A stretch of 6,488 bases of DNA from NCBI GenBank assembly GCA_955652795.1, contig CATPBQ010000103.1, positions 1-6,488 of the forward strand, written 5' to 3'. Source of the DNA: an uncultured Steroidobacteraceae bacterium. Its GTDB lineage: Bacteria; Pseudomonadota; Gammaproteobacteria; Steroidobacterales; Steroidobacteraceae. Shown piece after piece: positions 6,301 through 6,488 of the stretch. Position numbers and translations under genes: made by a program. How positions within the stretch are numbered: the stretch's first letter is position 1; every line of letters starts with the position of its first letter. The notes under the pieces are model-generated. The model was not told the DNA's origin, ran no database searches, and saw nothing but the letters and a program-made list of their open reading frames with translations.

Positions 6301-6488
6301 ATCTGCGCCGGAACCCCCGCGCAGGTATGCGCGCACGCGCGCTCTTTCACCGGCCAGGCGCTGCGCGCCGACGAGCAGGCCCTGTCGGTGGCGGCGCAGG
6401 CCACGGCCGCGCCTGCCACGGTTGCCGAGCCGCGCGCGCACTACCGCGGCGGTAACGGCCGCGACCGCCGCGCGGTGGTCATTCACAA
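3352..6488 (+). CDS. uvrA: Excinuclease UvrA, probably double-length class III (3' end beyond window)
   Basis: A DNA-damage-recognition ATPase of the UvrA family, in class I proteins the partner of UvrB in nucleotide excision repair. The visible 1045 codons cover one full UvrA module. ABC half 1: Walker A GVSGSGKS (36-43), signature LSGGE (532-536), Walker B LDEP (557-560). ABC half 2: Walker A GVSGSGKS (697-704), signature LSGGE (891-895), Walker B FDEP (924-927). Zinc sites: C281/C284/C305/C308, C796/C799/C819/C822, and CxxC pairs at 125/128 and 420/423 that together match the first zinc module. A region equivalent to the UvrB-binding domain is present but carries a Pro/Ala/Arg-rich insert (about 189-221). 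E. coli UvrA ends near the equivalent of residue 1000; here an Ala-rich linker follows, then RRAVVIH, which resembles the start of another ABC half (compare ILVRGAR at 9-15). The ATG at 3352 fits the family N-terminus but has no clear Shine-Dalgarno sequence. Confidence 0.96.
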   Translation, partial: MTDAPGDAILVRGARQNNLKNLDLDLPLNELIVVTGVSGSGKSSLVFDTLYAEGQRRYVETFSPYARQFLDRMDKPQVGSISGIPPAIAIDQTNPVRTSRSTVGTMTELNDHLKLLFARAAALFCQRCGELVRRDTPDSIYADLHLRAQRSGDPRLLVSFPVPVPANFTVDEVRELLARQGYTRFFGSTAPAPPSAAATPPAAPPARRTRKGSHGAGNAPAITLEVVQDRLRAGGAERGRVLESLEAALRVGRGRVNVQVVDDSDPPQRLDTWRYSSELHCAHCDLAYHTPTPSQFSFNSPLGACETCRGFGRTIGIDYGLVIPDETRSLRGGAIKPWQTKSYAECQQDLEKFAKQRGIPLDTPWRELPAEARRWVIEGEGEWTRKVWYGVKRFFAWLETRAYKMHVRVLLSRYRAYTPCSACDGARLKSEALLWRIGTRALADAALDHAGRFRPRGVQWSADTAAGLPGLSIHDLMLLPLERGYEFFGKLTLPQPLDEATQLLLGEIRARFRYLVDVGLGYLTLDRQSRTLSGGEVQRINLTTALGTSLVNTLFVLDEPSIGLHPRDMQRVIGVMKRLRDAGNSLLVVEHDPQIMLEADRILDLGPGAGERGGEIVFYGTPGEIRLSAASLTGQYLSGRRTVAAPTEPPAHRASAAQGVVAVARSNRWLELRGAAEHNLKNLDVRIPLKRLVCVTGVSGSGKSTLIEDVLYPALLKYRGKPTEAPGRFAGLAGAELIDDVVMVDQNPIGRTTRSNPASYVGAFDAIRALFAAEPAAQERKYSPGTFSFNSGHGRCPACNGNGFEHVEMQFLSDVYLRCPDCNGRRYRDEVLDIRREGADGRRCSIADVLDLTVTQARAFFADAPEVAARLTPLADVGLEYLKLGQPVPTLSGGEAQRLKLAGHLAQAGSVLSSTTHRGKLFLFDEPTTGLHFEDVAKLLRAFRKLLVAGHSLLVIEHNLDVIRAADWIIDLGPEGGERGGEIICAGTPAQVCAHARSFTGQALRADEQALSVAAQATAAPATVAEPRAHYRGGNGRDRRAVVIH

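Noticed and set aside
3589..6486. A 965-codon open frame on the minus strand, antisense to uvrA
   Set aside because: It lies wholly opposite a gene with unmistakable UvrA motifs. Its translation is rich in Arg/Ala/Gln/His with no recognisable domain, as expected from the reverse complement of a GC-biased coding frame.

Overview
This window is GC-rich chromosomal DNA, most likely from a gamma- or betaproteobacterium. The cystathionine beta-synthase closely resembles the Pseudomonas type, and the UvrA resembles the very large UvrA proteins of Xanthomonas-like and Burkholderia-like bacteria. No rRNA, tRNA, CRISPR array or insertion sequence is visible. The assignment is by recognition of protein families, not by a database search.

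Layout. Positions 1-982 (minus strand) hold the N-terminal 327 residues of a PLP-dependent cystathionine beta-synthase (cbs), which runs off the left edge. Positions 1093-3037 (minus strand) hold a compact three-gene operon, transcribed right to left as bufA, bufB, bufC. It encodes a small secreted cysteine-rich peptide, a DUF692 (MbnB/HvfB-like) multinuclear iron enzyme, and a DUF2063 (HvfC-like) partner protein. Positions 3038-3351 are a 314-base divergent intergenic region with candidate promoters for both sides and several inverted repeats. From 3352 to the right edge (plus strand) runs an open uvrA-type gene. It contains a complete UvrA module with two ABC ATPase halves, then a linker and what looks like the start of a further ABC module, so it is probably the double-length (class III) form.

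The main point of interest is the operon. It has the architecture of a bufferin/HvfA-type RiPP system: a precursor with a Sec signal peptide, whose cysteines are modified by the DUF692-DUF2063 enzyme pair, giving a periplasmic copper-binding metallophore. The precursor here has six cysteines arranged around a 13-residue internal duplication (CKG-x3-CK twice). A perfect 10-bp hairpin sits between the precursor gene and the enzyme gene, which would suit making more substrate than enzyme. bufB and bufC overlap by four bases (ATGA). No DoxX-like fourth gene, copper exporter or sigma/anti-sigma pair is visible in the window.

The flanking genes (sulfur amino acid synthesis, DNA repair) have no evident functional tie to the operon, though cbs follows on the same strand 110 bases downstream and could be partly co-transcribed.
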